From an uncultured Mycoplasmatota bacterium (lineage in GTDB: Bacteria; Bacillota_I; Bacilli_A; RF39; UBA660): a DNA stretch of 64,000 nucleotides. Shown piece after piece: positions 17,163 through 25,212 of this stretch (positions are counted from its first letter, which is position 1; each line of letters opens with the position of its first letter). The stretch is taken from assembly GCA_900544625.1 (NCBI GenBank), contig UQVR01000002.1:1-64000 (forward strand), in the 5' to 3' direction. The translations under genes and the position numbers were made by a program. A model generated the notes under the pieces. That model was given only the letters and a program-made list of their open reading frames with translations. It had not been told where the DNA came from and ran no database searches.

Positions 17163-17474
17163 ATGGAACCAAAAGAATTAAATAGTATTTTATTATTTTT
17201 AGCAAACGTTATAAAAAACAATGATTTCGGTGATGACAACACTAAAATAAAATATTTATATAATGAATTAAGAAAAATGCAAAATGTTTTACCATCTGAA
17301 GAAGAATTAGATAAACTTCAAAAAATTGAAATAGATTTAGAAGTAAAACATGATAGTTTAAATGAATTATCTTATTATTTTAATCCGTTATATGTAAAAG
17401 TAAAAAAAGAAATCCATGAAAAAAATGTAAAAAAAATTAGAGAAGAACAAAAAAGAAAGAGAGGAACAAATTAA
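17163..17474 (+). CDS. Hypothetical protein, 103 residues, charged helical
   Basis: Not recognised. Predicted mostly helical and soluble, with a helix near residues 5-20, an acidic middle (SEEELDKLQKIEIDLEVKHD) and a strongly basic tail (EKNVKKIREEQKRKRG) that could bind nucleic acid or acidic protein. Ribosome site AAAGGAAG. Its stop lies 1 bp before the next gene, so it probably works with the CFI-box protein at 17476. Confidence 0.55.
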   Translation: MEPKELNSILLFLANVIKNNDFGDDNTKIKYLYNELRKMQNVLPSEEELDKLQKIEIDLEVKHDSLNELSYYFNPLYVKVKKEIHEKNVKKIREEQKRKRGTN

Positions 17475-17475
17475 T

Positions 17476-18096
17476 ATGTCAAATTTTGATTATGATAAAA
17501 TAAAAGATATGGAATACGATGTAAGCAGAAAATGTTATGTAGGAAAAAATGGCGAAGAATTTCATGTAACTCCATATTCTGATGGAAGTGGATATAAATA
17601 TGATTACTATGATAGAAGTCCATATGGAAATGCTCCACATAACTCTACTCACGTTAAATCAGATTTAAATGAAAACTGGACTAGAACAGACAACGATAGA
17701 GAAAATGGCACCCAAGAAAAAAGTTCAGGCTCTGGTTGTTATTTAACTACAGCTTGCATGCAACACATGAAAGAAAAATTTGATGACAATTGTAATGAGC
17801 TAATGACATTAAGATGGTTTAGAGATAACTTTGTTAATGAAGATGATATTAAGCATTATTATAGCATTGCACCAATCATAGTAAAAGAAATAAATTCAAT
17901 TCCAAATAATAATAAAATTTATAATTGGATTTACGAAAATATTGTTCAACCTTGCGTTATAGCAATTCAAGAAGGTAATTATGAATTTGCATATATGAGA
18001 TATAAGAATACCGTTATACTGTTAGAAGAAAAATTTGCAAAACCAATGTTACAAAACCAATTAGTTAATACATTAAAAAGAATAAGACAAATATAA
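17476..18096 (+). CDS. CFI-box protein, Gly/Tyr-rich N-terminus
   Basis: 206 residues. The first 85 are polar and rich in Tyr, Asp, Ser and Gly (SDGSGYKYDYYDRSPYG), probably flexible. From about 88 it has GCYLTTACMQHM, NCNELMTLRWFRDNFV and YYSIAPIIVKEI, a CFI-box domain aligning with the gene at 16197 (C-aromatic-hydrophobic-T-T, then LR-FR, then Y-IAP). A helical tail of about 60 residues follows. No signal peptide. Second gene of a two-gene operon, ribosome site GAGAGGA. Function unknown. Confidence 0.55.
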   Translation: MSNFDYDKIKDMEYDVSRKCYVGKNGEEFHVTPYSDGSGYKYDYYDRSPYGNAPHNSTHVKSDLNENWTRTDNDRENGTQEKSSGSGCYLTTACMQHMKEKFDDNCNELMTLRWFRDNFVNEDDIKHYYSIAPIIVKEINSIPNNNKIYNWIYENIVQPCVIAIQEGNYEFAYMRYKNTVILLEEKFAKPMLQNQLVNTLKRIRQI

Positions 18097-18109
18097 ATTA
18101 TAAAAAACC

Positions 18110-18136
18110 AAACCCAGCAAAACAATTGCTGGGTTT
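18110..18136. terminator. Bidirectional terminator between convergent genes
   Basis: AAACCCAGCAA / TTGCTGGGTTT stem with a five-base loop. It serves the CFI-box operon on the plus strand and the ybaK gene on the minus strand, where the T tract is longer. Confidence 0.8.
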
Positions 18137-18147
18137 ATTAATATAAA

Positions 18148-18609
18148 CTATTTAGTAACATCTATCCAACTATCAAATTGAACTATATTTTCTAATTCAC
18201 TAATTGTAAGTTTTATAGCACTATTTGAGCTTCCACACGCCGGATATACAAATTCATGTTTTTTTAAAGATTCATCAAGATAAATGGTAACTCCATCATT
18301 AACACCAAAAGGACAAACTCCTCCAGCTTCATGACCAACTAGCTCAACTAAATCCTCTCTGGGTATCATATGAGCCTTTTCATGGAAAAACTCTTTATAT
18401 TTATGATTATCACACCTTTTATCACCAGCCATAACAATTAAAATAGGCTTACCATCAACTATAAATGATAATGTTTTAGCTATATCTGCTTCACCACAAC
18501 CAATTGCTTGCGCAGCCTCAGCAACAGTTGCACTTGATTCATCAAATTCCACTATTTCTTCATCTTTTTCATATTTCTTTAAATATTCTCTTACTTTAAT
18601 TAATGACAT
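18148..18609 (-). CDS. YbaK/EbsC-family aminoacyl-tRNA deacylase
   Basis: A 153-residue trans-editing protein of the INS/YbaK family, which hydrolyses misacylated tRNA (Cys- or Ala-tRNA-Pro in characterised members). Visible features are the N-terminal SATVAEAAQAIGCGEADIAKTL, the conserved Lys of the active site, MAGDKRCDNHKYK, the HEAGGVCPFG loop and the C-terminal YPACGSSNSAIKL. Length is normal. It overlaps the upstream RDD gene by 14 bp. Exact substrate cannot be read from sequence. Confidence 0.85.
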   Translation of the reverse strand: MSLIKVREYLKKYEKDEEIVEFDESSATVAEAAQAIGCGEADIAKTLSFIVDGKPILIVMAGDKRCDNHKYKEFFHEKAHMIPREDLVELVGHEAGGVCPFGVNDGVTIYLDESLKKHEFVYPACGSSNSAIKLTISELENIVQFDSWIDVTK

Positions 18610-19201
18610 TTTTTACCTCCATTACTTCTGTACCACTTAATAAATCATGTAAACCTTTTCCATCTTTTCTAAATAAAATCATTCCATAACCCAAATAAGT
18701 GATAACATAACCAATTATACTAACAATCAAAGATAATGTAAAGAATAATTTTGTGTTAAAACATAATGCTAAACAAACATTTAAACCACTAAAAAACAAA
18801 TTATAAACAATTAATGTTCTAATTAAATATTGCCATACTTTTACATCATCTTTTTTATTTTTATTAACAACTTTTAAATTCATCAATTTCTTACCAACGG
18901 TTTGATTCTTATTCCATTTTTGAAATCCTACAAAATATAACAAATAACAAACTAAACTAATACCTGTAGAATATACACTATATTTCAACGTATTTTGATA
19001 TTGACTTACAAATTCAGCACTATAAAACATATCCATTACATTTTCTTCATTTATATTCTTTAATGTTTCATTAAAACTTTCATAAGATTCCAAATAATTA
19101 TCTAGATATGGATTTAGTATATCAATGTTAGCTAGTGCAGATGCTACAAATCCCACTATTAAAATATCAATAATATATGCCAATAATCTCTTCAATTTCA
19201 T
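18596..19201 (-). CDS. RDD family membrane protein
   Basis: 201 residues, about four membrane helices (5-23, 80-98, 127-147, 150-172). It has the N-terminal KLKRLLAYIIDILIVG (RxxAxxID of RDD proteins), the NQTVGKKLMNLKVVN loop and the C-terminal LHDLLSGTEV. RDD proteins are small membrane proteins, some linked to ion or compatible-solute transport; no function is assigned here. An extracellular insert of about 50 residues separates helices 1 and 2. Confidence 0.8.
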   Translation of the reverse strand: MKLKRLLAYIIDILIVGFVASALANIDILNPYLDNYLESYESFNETLKNINEENVMDMFYSAEFVSQYQNTLKYSVYSTGISLVCYLLYFVGFQKWNKNQTVGKKLMNLKVVNKNKKDDVKVWQYLIRTLIVYNLFFSGLNVCLALCFNTKLFFTLSLIVSIIGYVITYLGYGMILFRKDGKGLHDLLSGTEVMEVKNVIN

Positions 19202-19219
19202 AGACCCTCCAACTTAAAT

Positions 19220-19241
19220 AAGCAAACTATGTTGTTTGCTT
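19220..19241 (-). terminator. Hairpin at the htrA 3' end
   Basis: AAGCAAAC / GTTTGCTT stem spanning the htrA stop codon, followed only by TATTTAAG, so it is a weak terminator or a mere 3' end protector before the RDD gene. Confidence 0.45.
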
Positions 19242-20339
19242 ACTTGATGCTAAAGTAACATTAAGTTCTTTAGTTTTTCCATCTCTTATTACTGTAACTT
19301 TAATTGTATCTCCAACTTTATATTGATATAAATAATATCTTAAATATGCAATATTTTTTACTTCTTTACCATCTATCTTAGTAATTATATCATTAGCTTC
19401 CATTTTACCTTTCGCAGCAGGACTGCCCTTTTCAACACTATTTACAATTACTCCGCTTGCAACACCAGAAGATTGAATTAAAGCACCATATTGATAAGAA
19501 TTATAATATTTATTTACATCATACATTGATACCCCTATATATGGATATTCAATAGATTCACCTTTAATTATTTGTTCTGCTTTTGATGTAGCATCTTCAA
19601 TAGGAATTGCAAAACCCATTCCTTCAACACCACTACTTACTAGTTTAAGTGATGTAATTCCAATAACTTCTCCATTACTATTACATAAAGGTCCACCACT
19701 ATTACCAGAGTTAATCGCTGCATCAGTTTGTAAAACTTTCATTATATAATCATTATTTCTTGAATTATTTAAAGATACTTCCACTAATCTATCTTTACCA
19801 GATAAAATTCCTCTTGTTACTGTCCATGAATAAGCACTATCTAAAGGAGCCCCAACAGCAAATGTAGTATCACCAACTCTAGAATTATCATTTTTACCTA
19901 AAGACGCTACAGTTAATTCATCTTTTGATTCCATTGACAACACAGCAATATCAGAATATTGATCAGAACCAACAACTTTAGTTTCTACAACCTTACCATC
20001 AGTAAATGTTATAGTTACTTTATTACCGCCATCAATTACATGATGATTTGTTAAAATATAATATTTATTACCATCCTTCTTATAAACAAAACCCGTACCA
20101 GACGCAATATAAGCATCATCTTTATATGTTGATACAATAACTACTGCATTATAAACTTTTTCTACAGCATCTGCAATACCTGTATCAGTTACTGTTACAT
20201 CTTTTTCTAACTTGGTTACTGATTCAGTAATGGTTGTTGGGAAAAAATATACAACAGCATACATTGCTAAACACCCTACAAAAAATACTATTAAATAATT
20301 TACTAAACTTCTTCTTTGTTTAATTTGTTCTTCATTCAT
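19227..20339 (-). CDS. HtrA/DegP-type serine protease with PDZ domain
   Basis: Membrane-tethered quality-control protease acting outside the cytoplasm. A single helix (14-31) precedes a trypsin-like domain with the triad His100 (LTNHHVID), Asp130 (YSDIAVL) and Ser214 (NSGNSGGPL), and a PDZ domain at about 265-365 (GVIVNSVEKGSPAAKGKMEANDIIT). 370 residues, normal for Gram-positive HtrA. Its ATG overlaps the stop of the upstream Abi gene (ATGA), so the two are coupled. Confidence 0.92.
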   Translation of the reverse strand: MNEEQIKQRRSLVNYLIVFFVGCLAMYAVVYFFPTTITESVTKLEKDVTVTDTGIADAVEKVYNAVVIVSTYKDDAYIASGTGFVYKKDGNKYYILTNHHVIDGGNKVTITFTDGKVVETKVVGSDQYSDIAVLSMESKDELTVASLGKNDNSRVGDTTFAVGAPLDSAYSWTVTRGILSGKDRLVEVSLNNSRNNDYIMKVLQTDAAINSGNSGGPLCNSNGEVIGITSLKLVSSGVEGMGFAIPIEDATSKAEQIIKGESIEYPYIGVSMYDVNKYYNSYQYGALIQSSGVASGVIVNSVEKGSPAAKGKMEANDIITKIDGKEVKNIAYLRYYLYQYKVGDTIKVTVIRDGKTKELNVTLASSKQTT

Positions 20340-21271
20340 TTTTCTAACCTCACTATTTCTTTATAATTATTTGGAAATCCCATCTCATGCAATACTTTTT
20401 CTATTTTAATAACTTTAAGCTTACCAGACAATCTATCTAATTCATAACTTATTTCATTAATAAACAAATTAAAATTATTTTCTTCTAACAACTGTTTTAA
20501 TATAATTATGAGTGCAAATAAATCATTCTTTCCATATATATATTCCTCACTTATCTTTGGAATATACAATAATCTATGATATTTTGTATCATCAATAGCT
20601 TTTTGAGTTCTATTAATATAACAAATATCTTCATGAGCACATAAATTACGATAATTAGCAACAATTGGTAAATAATCAACCATACAATCAATACTAACTC
20701 CAAAAACATCAGCTATTTCTTTTTGGTCTTGATATTGAAGTACCGTATATAATTCTCCAACTATTCCAAATGATAAAACCTTTACAACAACCCAAAGAGG
20801 AATATAACCATAATTTATGATGTAATGTGCTGTTGCTGTATGTTGTTTACCATTAACACTTATCTGTCTTTTCATCTTTCTAATTAAATCATTAATTTGC
20901 CTATTTCTTCTTGAATCTTTAACAAAGTTATTAGGATTTAAATAATTATTTTCTTTAAATCCATGATTCTTACTCATTATATAAGCTAATACACTTTTTA
21001 AATTATTTTCTACAATCAAAATATTTTTAAAAATTATATTTCTTATTTGTCTATCAAAAAGAAACATTGAATATAATTCATTAAAAGTTGTACCTTCTAG
21101 ATAAGTTTTGTTATCATCAGGCTTCATAAATAAATGGCGGTATCCACTTAAGAAAAAGTAGTTTTCACGCAACAAAATAGTTTTAGCAGTCTCAATATCT
21201 TCTACTACTAACCCTTTTTTTGTAAGTATGTCAATTTGTTCATCTAATGTTTTAAATGTTTTCGATTTCAC
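20336..21271 (-). CDS. Abi_2 family protein (AbiD/AbiF-like, HEPN-type)
   Basis: A 311-residue Abi_2 protein, a family that includes abortive-infection proteins of lactococci. Family marks are the N-terminal TLDEQIDILTKKGL and ENYFFLSGYRHLF, LFDRQIRNIIFKNILIVENNLKS, and the conserved YRNLCAHEDI (R-x4-H of HEPN RNases, near residue 210). Cleavage of RNA during phage infection is therefore plausible but not shown. It starts with GTG behind AAAGGCGG and ends in TGA overlapping htrA. No phage or restriction genes are nearby, so it may be a housekeeping member. Confidence 0.82.
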   Translation of the reverse strand: MKSKTFKTLDEQIDILTKKGLVVEDIETAKTILLRENYFFLSGYRHLFMKPDDNKTYLEGTTFNELYSMFLFDRQIRNIIFKNILIVENNLKSVLAYIMSKNHGFKENNYLNPNNFVKDSRRNRQINDLIRKMKRQISVNGKQHTATAHYIINYGYIPLWVVVKVLSFGIVGELYTVLQYQDQKEIADVFGVSIDCMVDYLPIVANYRNLCAHEDICYINRTQKAIDDTKYHRLLYIPKISEEYIYGKNDLFALIIILKQLLEENNFNLFINEISYELDRLSGKLKVIKIEKVLHEMGFPNNYKEIVRLEK

Positions 21272-21381
21272 ACTATACCGCCTTTACTTTAAACATTATA
21301 CCACAACTGACTTAATAAATATATAGCAAAATAATGGTTTTAATGTAAAAAACTTGTGAAAAAAAAGTGAAATTCATAAAA

Positions 21382-22032
21382 TTAATTATAATAATGACTT
21401 ATTGCTTGCGCTAATATTTTTGCAAATTTACTTTGATATTCTTTTGTAACTAATTTACTTCTTTCAGTTGCATTAGATAAAAAACCACATTCTACTAACA
21501 CTCCATTTGTATTTAATTTATCATACATATAAGTTGATGTAGGTATTTTTTTTACTTCTCTATCAGTATTTGTATTATTATTTAAATATTCTTGTATAGA
21601 TTTAGCTAATTCTTCATTATTTTTATTATAAAAAACTTGAGCACCATAGTATCTTGTATCTGTAAGATAATTTAAGTGAATAGATAGATACATATCAACA
21701 ATCTTTTGATTAATAATTTTAATTCTTTCATCAAAATCTGCCTTTTTACGATGATTTTTAACACCATTACTTAAATCGTTATCACTTGTTCTAGTCATAA
21801 TAACTGTTGCTCCCATTTCACTTAAATATTCTTCTAGATACTTTCCAATAGATAAAGTAATATCCTTTTCATAAATATCATTATATAAAGAGCCTGGGTC
21901 CATTCCACCATGGCCACAATCAATTGCCACAACTCTTCCTTGCAAAGGCAAATCAGCCCTAACCGGATAACTAAACATAGCCAAAAATAACACTAAAAAA
22001 ACGGAAAATACTCCAATATAATATTTATTCAT
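21382..22032 (-). CDS. cwlD: CwlD-like spore cortex N-acetylmuramoyl-L-alanine amidase
   Basis: A 216-residue secreted or membrane-tethered Amidase_3: signal-type helix at 5-23, then AIDCGHGGMDPGS (zinc His and the following Glu in YEKDITL), LSIHLN (zinc His) and VECGFLSN (catalytic Glu). The size and helix-plus-domain layout match CwlD (237 residues in B. subtilis), which removes side chains from muramic acid so that PdaA can form the muramic-delta-lactam of spore cortex. A vegetative amidase is the alternative. Confidence 0.78.
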   Translation of the reverse strand: MNKYYIGVFSVFLVLFLAMFSYPVRADLPLQGRVVAIDCGHGGMDPGSLYNDIYEKDITLSIGKYLEEYLSEMGATVIMTRTSDNDLSNGVKNHRKKADFDERIKIINQKIVDMYLSIHLNYLTDTRYYGAQVFYNKNNEELAKSIQEYLNNNTNTDREVKKIPTSTYMYDKLNTNGVLVECGFLSNATERSKLVTKEYQSKFAKILAQAISHYYN

Positions 22033-22060
22033 ATTAAATTATATTAATATTTTCCATTTT

Positions 22061-22888
22061 TTATTTATCATATTCATCCATAAAACTTTTATAAATACCA
22101 TTCTTTTTAGTACCCAATACACAATTTAAATTAATATTATCTAAAGATTTAAATATATTATAATCTATATCAGGATTCAATTCTCGCAAATATTTTATCA
22201 ACTCTTTCATTTCTTTTCTTTTACTTACAGGTTCATCACTCAAGCTAACTCTTTCTGTAAACTTACATGCACAATTTATAAATTCTAGATTATTATACTT
22301 TGCCCAAGCTAAAATACTATTTTCTTTTACTAAATAAAGCGGTCTAATAAGTTCTATATTTTCAAAGTTTTCACTATGAAGTTTTGGAAGCATAGTTTTA
22401 ACCTCACTACCATAAAACATTGAAAGTAATGTAGTTTCTATTACATCATCAAAATGGTGCCCCAAAGCTATTTTATTACACCCTAATTCTTTTGCTTTAT
22501 TATATAAATGACCTCTTCTCATACGAGCACACATATAGCAAGGGCTTTTTTCATTTAAACTATTAGCCACTTCAAATATATCACTATCAAACATCTCTAA
22601 GTTAATATTAAGTATTTTAGCATTTTCTAGTATCTTTATTTTATTTGCTTCATTATAACCTGGATTCATACATACATAATATGCTTCAAAAACAATACCA
22701 CCATGTTTTTGTAATTCCTCAACACATTTAGCAAGCAAAAAAGAATCTTTACCACCAGAAATACAAACCATTACTCTATCATTTTCATTAATTAATTTAT
22801 AATCTTTAACAGCCTTAACAAATTTAGCCCATATTTCTTTTCTATACTTTTTTATAATACTTCTTTCGATTTCTTTATATCTTTCCAT
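22061..22888 (-). CDS. TtcA-family tRNA 2-thiolation PP-loop protein
   Basis: ATP-pyrophosphatase with the PP-loop ISGGKDS (about 44-50), a CYMCARMRRG cysteine pair (about 115), GHHFDDVIETTLLSMFYG and the later CACKF cysteine. TtcA adenylates C32 of tRNA and replaces oxygen by sulfur with the help of an Fe-S cluster, and these cysteines fit. The start is set at ATG 22888, behind GTGAGGTTAGTA; the upstream GTG overlaps that site. It overlaps the HD gene by 14 bp. A related family member with another tRNA substrate is possible. Confidence 0.82.
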   Translation of the reverse strand: MERYKEIERSIIKKYRKEIWAKFVKAVKDYKLINENDRVMVCISGGKDSFLLAKCVEELQKHGGIVFEAYYVCMNPGYNEANKIKILENAKILNINLEMFDSDIFEVANSLNEKSPCYMCARMRRGHLYNKAKELGCNKIALGHHFDDVIETTLLSMFYGSEVKTMLPKLHSENFENIELIRPLYLVKENSILAWAKYNNLEFINCACKFTERVSLSDEPVSKRKEMKELIKYLRELNPDIDYNIFKSLDNINLNCVLGTKKNGIYKSFMDEYDK

Positions 22889-23609
22889 TACTAACCTCAC
22901 TTAAATATTTCTTTACATAATTATAATAATATTTTATTTTATTTTTATATATTAAATTATTATATATTTCATCTATAATATTTTCTTTTTCTATATATTT
23001 TAATGTCCATTTATAATTTATATCAAAAACAAAAGCCAACTTCAATAATACTTTATCAGAAAACGATTTCACCTTTGTATGATCTATACTTTCTTTGCTT
23101 AAGAATTCATTTTTTACATCACTAGTAATACTTTCATTATCTTCATCAAGAACAATATTATTTATTTTTATCATATACAAAATATCTGTTTTATCTGCAT
23201 CACGGAGAATTTTAGACATTAATAAATCAATGTCTTTTGTTTCATCGGCAATTTTATATCGATTATGATTTTTTAGAGCAGAATAAATAGTTTTATCCCA
23301 TTTATGATCAATTTTAAATCTATTTATCTCCTTGTTTTTAAAAAGTACTTGTAATCCTAATAAAGCATGATCCTCGCTCTTCAAATCATCAAAAGTTTGA
23401 TATTTTTCCCATTGTACAAATCTTCCAATATCGTGAACCAAGCCAATAAATTCAGCTAAATATATTAAATCATCCGCGAGATTTAAATCAAGTGCAATGC
23501 TCTTACATAATTTACTAACACGCAAAGAATGATTTATTTTTCTCTTAATTTCTTTTTTATTTACATCAAAATTATTAGTATATAAAAGAAATATTTTTTC
23601 ATTATTCAA
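22875..23609 (-). CDS. HD-domain phosphohydrolase
   Basis: About 244 residues with an HD domain: His in NHSLRVSKL, the paired GLVHDIGRF, LKNHNRY, and Asp in LRDADKTDIL. These metal ligands suggest hydrolysis of a nucleotide or phosphoester; no substrate can be named. The start is taken as TTG at 23607-23609 behind GGAAGTGAT, overlapping the rluA-family gene by 8 bp; a longer frame reaches 23645. It is flanked by tRNA/rRNA modification genes in one overlapping cluster. Confidence 0.72.
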   Translation of the reverse strand: MNNEKIFLLYTNNFDVNKKEIKRKINHSLRVSKLCKSIALDLNLADDLIYLAEFIGLVHDIGRFVQWEKYQTFDDLKSEDHALLGLQVLFKNKEINRFKIDHKWDKTIYSALKNHNRYKIADETKDIDLLMSKILRDADKTDILYMIKINNIVLDEDNESITSDVKNEFLSKESIDHTKVKSFSDKVLLKLAFVFDINYKWTLKYIEKENIIDEIYNNLIYKNKIKYYYNYVKKYLSEVSNGKI

Positions 23610-24270
23610 AATTATCACTTCCAAAAAGAATCCAAGGATACTCATTCCAAAATGGTTCGCATTTAAAAACTTCTTTTTCTTTTGTAATAGGATGTTTAAA
23701 CTCTATTTTATATGCCCACAAAGCAATTTGTTCACCGACTTTGGCATTTTTATTATATTTTTGATCTCCCCACAAAGGGAATCCTCGTGAAGAAAATTGC
23801 ACCCTAATTTGATGTGACCTTCCAGTTTCTAAATTTATTTTTACTAAACTAAGTCCATCAATATACTTTATTAATTTATAAGATAATTTAGCATACTTTC
23901 CTTTTTTATCAACAATAGTTCTATTTTCTTTTTCAAGTTTTAATAAATTGTCTTCAAAAATACCATCATCTGGAACTTTTCCTTCAACAATAGCTAAGTA
24001 TGTTTTTTTAAACTGATGCGTTCTAACCATATCGCTAATTCTTCCCGCGGCTTTACCAGTTTTAGCAAAAACCATTACTCCACCAACAGGTCTATCAAGT
24101 CTATGCACTAATCCCAAATAAACATTACCAGGTTTATTATATTTATCTTTAATATACAATTTTAATTCAGATAATAAATCTGTATCTTTTGTTTCATCAC
24201 CTTGTACTAATATGTTTCGAGGCTTTTCAACAATTAATAAATGATTATCTTCATATATTACCTTATTCAT
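23602..24270 (-). CDS. RluA-family pseudouridine synthase
   Basis: 222 residues with the N-terminal YEDNHLLIVEKPRN, catalytic HRLDRPVGG (Asp nucleophile, about residue 68), KTYLAIVEG and GRSHQIRVQ. It isomerises uridine in rRNA or tRNA; the target cannot be told from sequence. There is no S4 domain, unlike RluC/RluD. The start at ATG 24270 gives the typical family N-terminus and overlaps the upstream methyltransferase stop by 8 bp. Confidence 0.88.
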   Translation of the reverse strand: MNKVIYEDNHLLIVEKPRNILVQGDETKDTDLLSELKLYIKDKYNKPGNVYLGLVHRLDRPVGGVMVFAKTGKAAGRISDMVRTHQFKKTYLAIVEGKVPDDGIFEDNLLKLEKENRTIVDKKGKYAKLSYKLIKYIDGLSLVKINLETGRSHQIRVQFSSRGFPLWGDQKYNKNAKVGEQIALWAYKIEFKHPITKEKEVFKCEPFWNEYPWILFGSDNFE

Positions 24271-25129
24271 CTTGCCATCTTCCATAAATTCCACATGGTA
24301 ATACTAAATCATTTTTACTTATAGGAAGTCCAATTTCTCCAGCATCAATTACACCACCATAAGACTTACCAACGGTTAATTTTAAAATATTATATAAAAC
24401 TGTACTTGAAACACCAGTTGTATATGCATTAATAAGAAAAAATAAAGGGTTATCAGATAAAAGTAAAACACATCTACTTACTAATTCTTCCAGATTTTTT
24501 TCAAGTTTCCAAACTTCACCACTAGGGCCTCTTCCATAAGAAGGCGGATCCATTACAATAGCATCATACTTGTTTCCTCTTCTTATTTCTCTTTCAACAA
24601 ATTTTAAACAATCATCAACCAAAAATCTAATATAATTGTTTTTAACTCCAGACAATTGAGCATTTTCTTTTGCCCATTCAACCATACCCTTAGCAGCATC
24701 AACATGAACTACAAGTTCAGCTCCAGCTTTACTACAAGCAACAGTTGCACCACCCGTATATCCAAATAGATTTAATACCTTAATTGGTCTTTTAGCATTT
24801 CTAATTTTATCCATCATAAAATCCCAATTCGTAGCTTGTTCAGGAAATAAGCCTGTATGTTTAAAATTTGTAGGGCTAACTTTAAATTTCAAATTTTTAT
24901 ATTCAATAGTCCAAAAATCAGGCAACTTTTTATTAAATTCCCAATGTCCTCCACCATCGACAAATCTATAGTAAACACCATCAACAGTTTTCCACGATTT
25001 ATCAACTTCAATTGGCCACATTGCAAGGGGTTCAGGTCTTCTTAAAATGACATTGCCCCATCTTTCTAATTTTTCGCCATTACCAGCATCTATGCATTCA
25101 TAATTTGTCCATTCATTGCTTATTCTCAT
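24263..25129 (-). CDS. Class I SAM methyltransferase, RlmI-like
   Basis: About 288 residues from ATG 25129 (MRISNEWTNYECID), chosen because GAGGTG lies 7 nt before it. The N-terminal part resembles RlmI-type linker folds; the Rossmann domain has motif I NLFGYTGGATVACSKAGA, acidic VHVDAAKGMVEWAKENA and motif IV VMDPPSYGRG, typical of RlmI/RlmK rRNA methyltransferases that modify 23S rRNA cytosine or guanine. No PUA domain is seen. The exact target is not assignable. Confidence 0.8.
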   Translation of the reverse strand: MRISNEWTNYECIDAGNGEKLERWGNVILRRPEPLAMWPIEVDKSWKTVDGVYYRFVDGGGHWEFNKKLPDFWTIEYKNLKFKVSPTNFKHTGLFPEQATNWDFMMDKIRNAKRPIKVLNLFGYTGGATVACSKAGAELVVHVDAAKGMVEWAKENAQLSGVKNNYIRFLVDDCLKFVEREIRRGNKYDAIVMDPPSYGRGPSGEVWKLEKNLEELVSRCVLLLSDNPLFFLINAYTTGVSSTVLYNILKLTVGKSYGGVIDAGEIGLPISKNDLVLPCGIYGRWQDE

Positions 25130-25181
25130 AGATAACACCTCGCTAAACATAATTTTACTAAAATTTTCTTTTAAATACAAT

Positions 25182-25211
25182 AAAATCAAGACACTTTTGC
25201 CTTGATTTTTT
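25182..25211 (-). terminator. Terminator of the pilin-like gene
   Basis: AAAATCAAG / CTTGATTTT stem immediately after the stop at 25213, with a T-rich flank on both strands. Confidence 0.7.
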
Positions 25212-25212
25212 A

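Noticed and set aside
16197..21271. Prophage or defence island
   Set aside because: Only a tnpB relic and one Abi-like gene are present; there are no integrase, phage structural, restriction or toxin-antitoxin genes.
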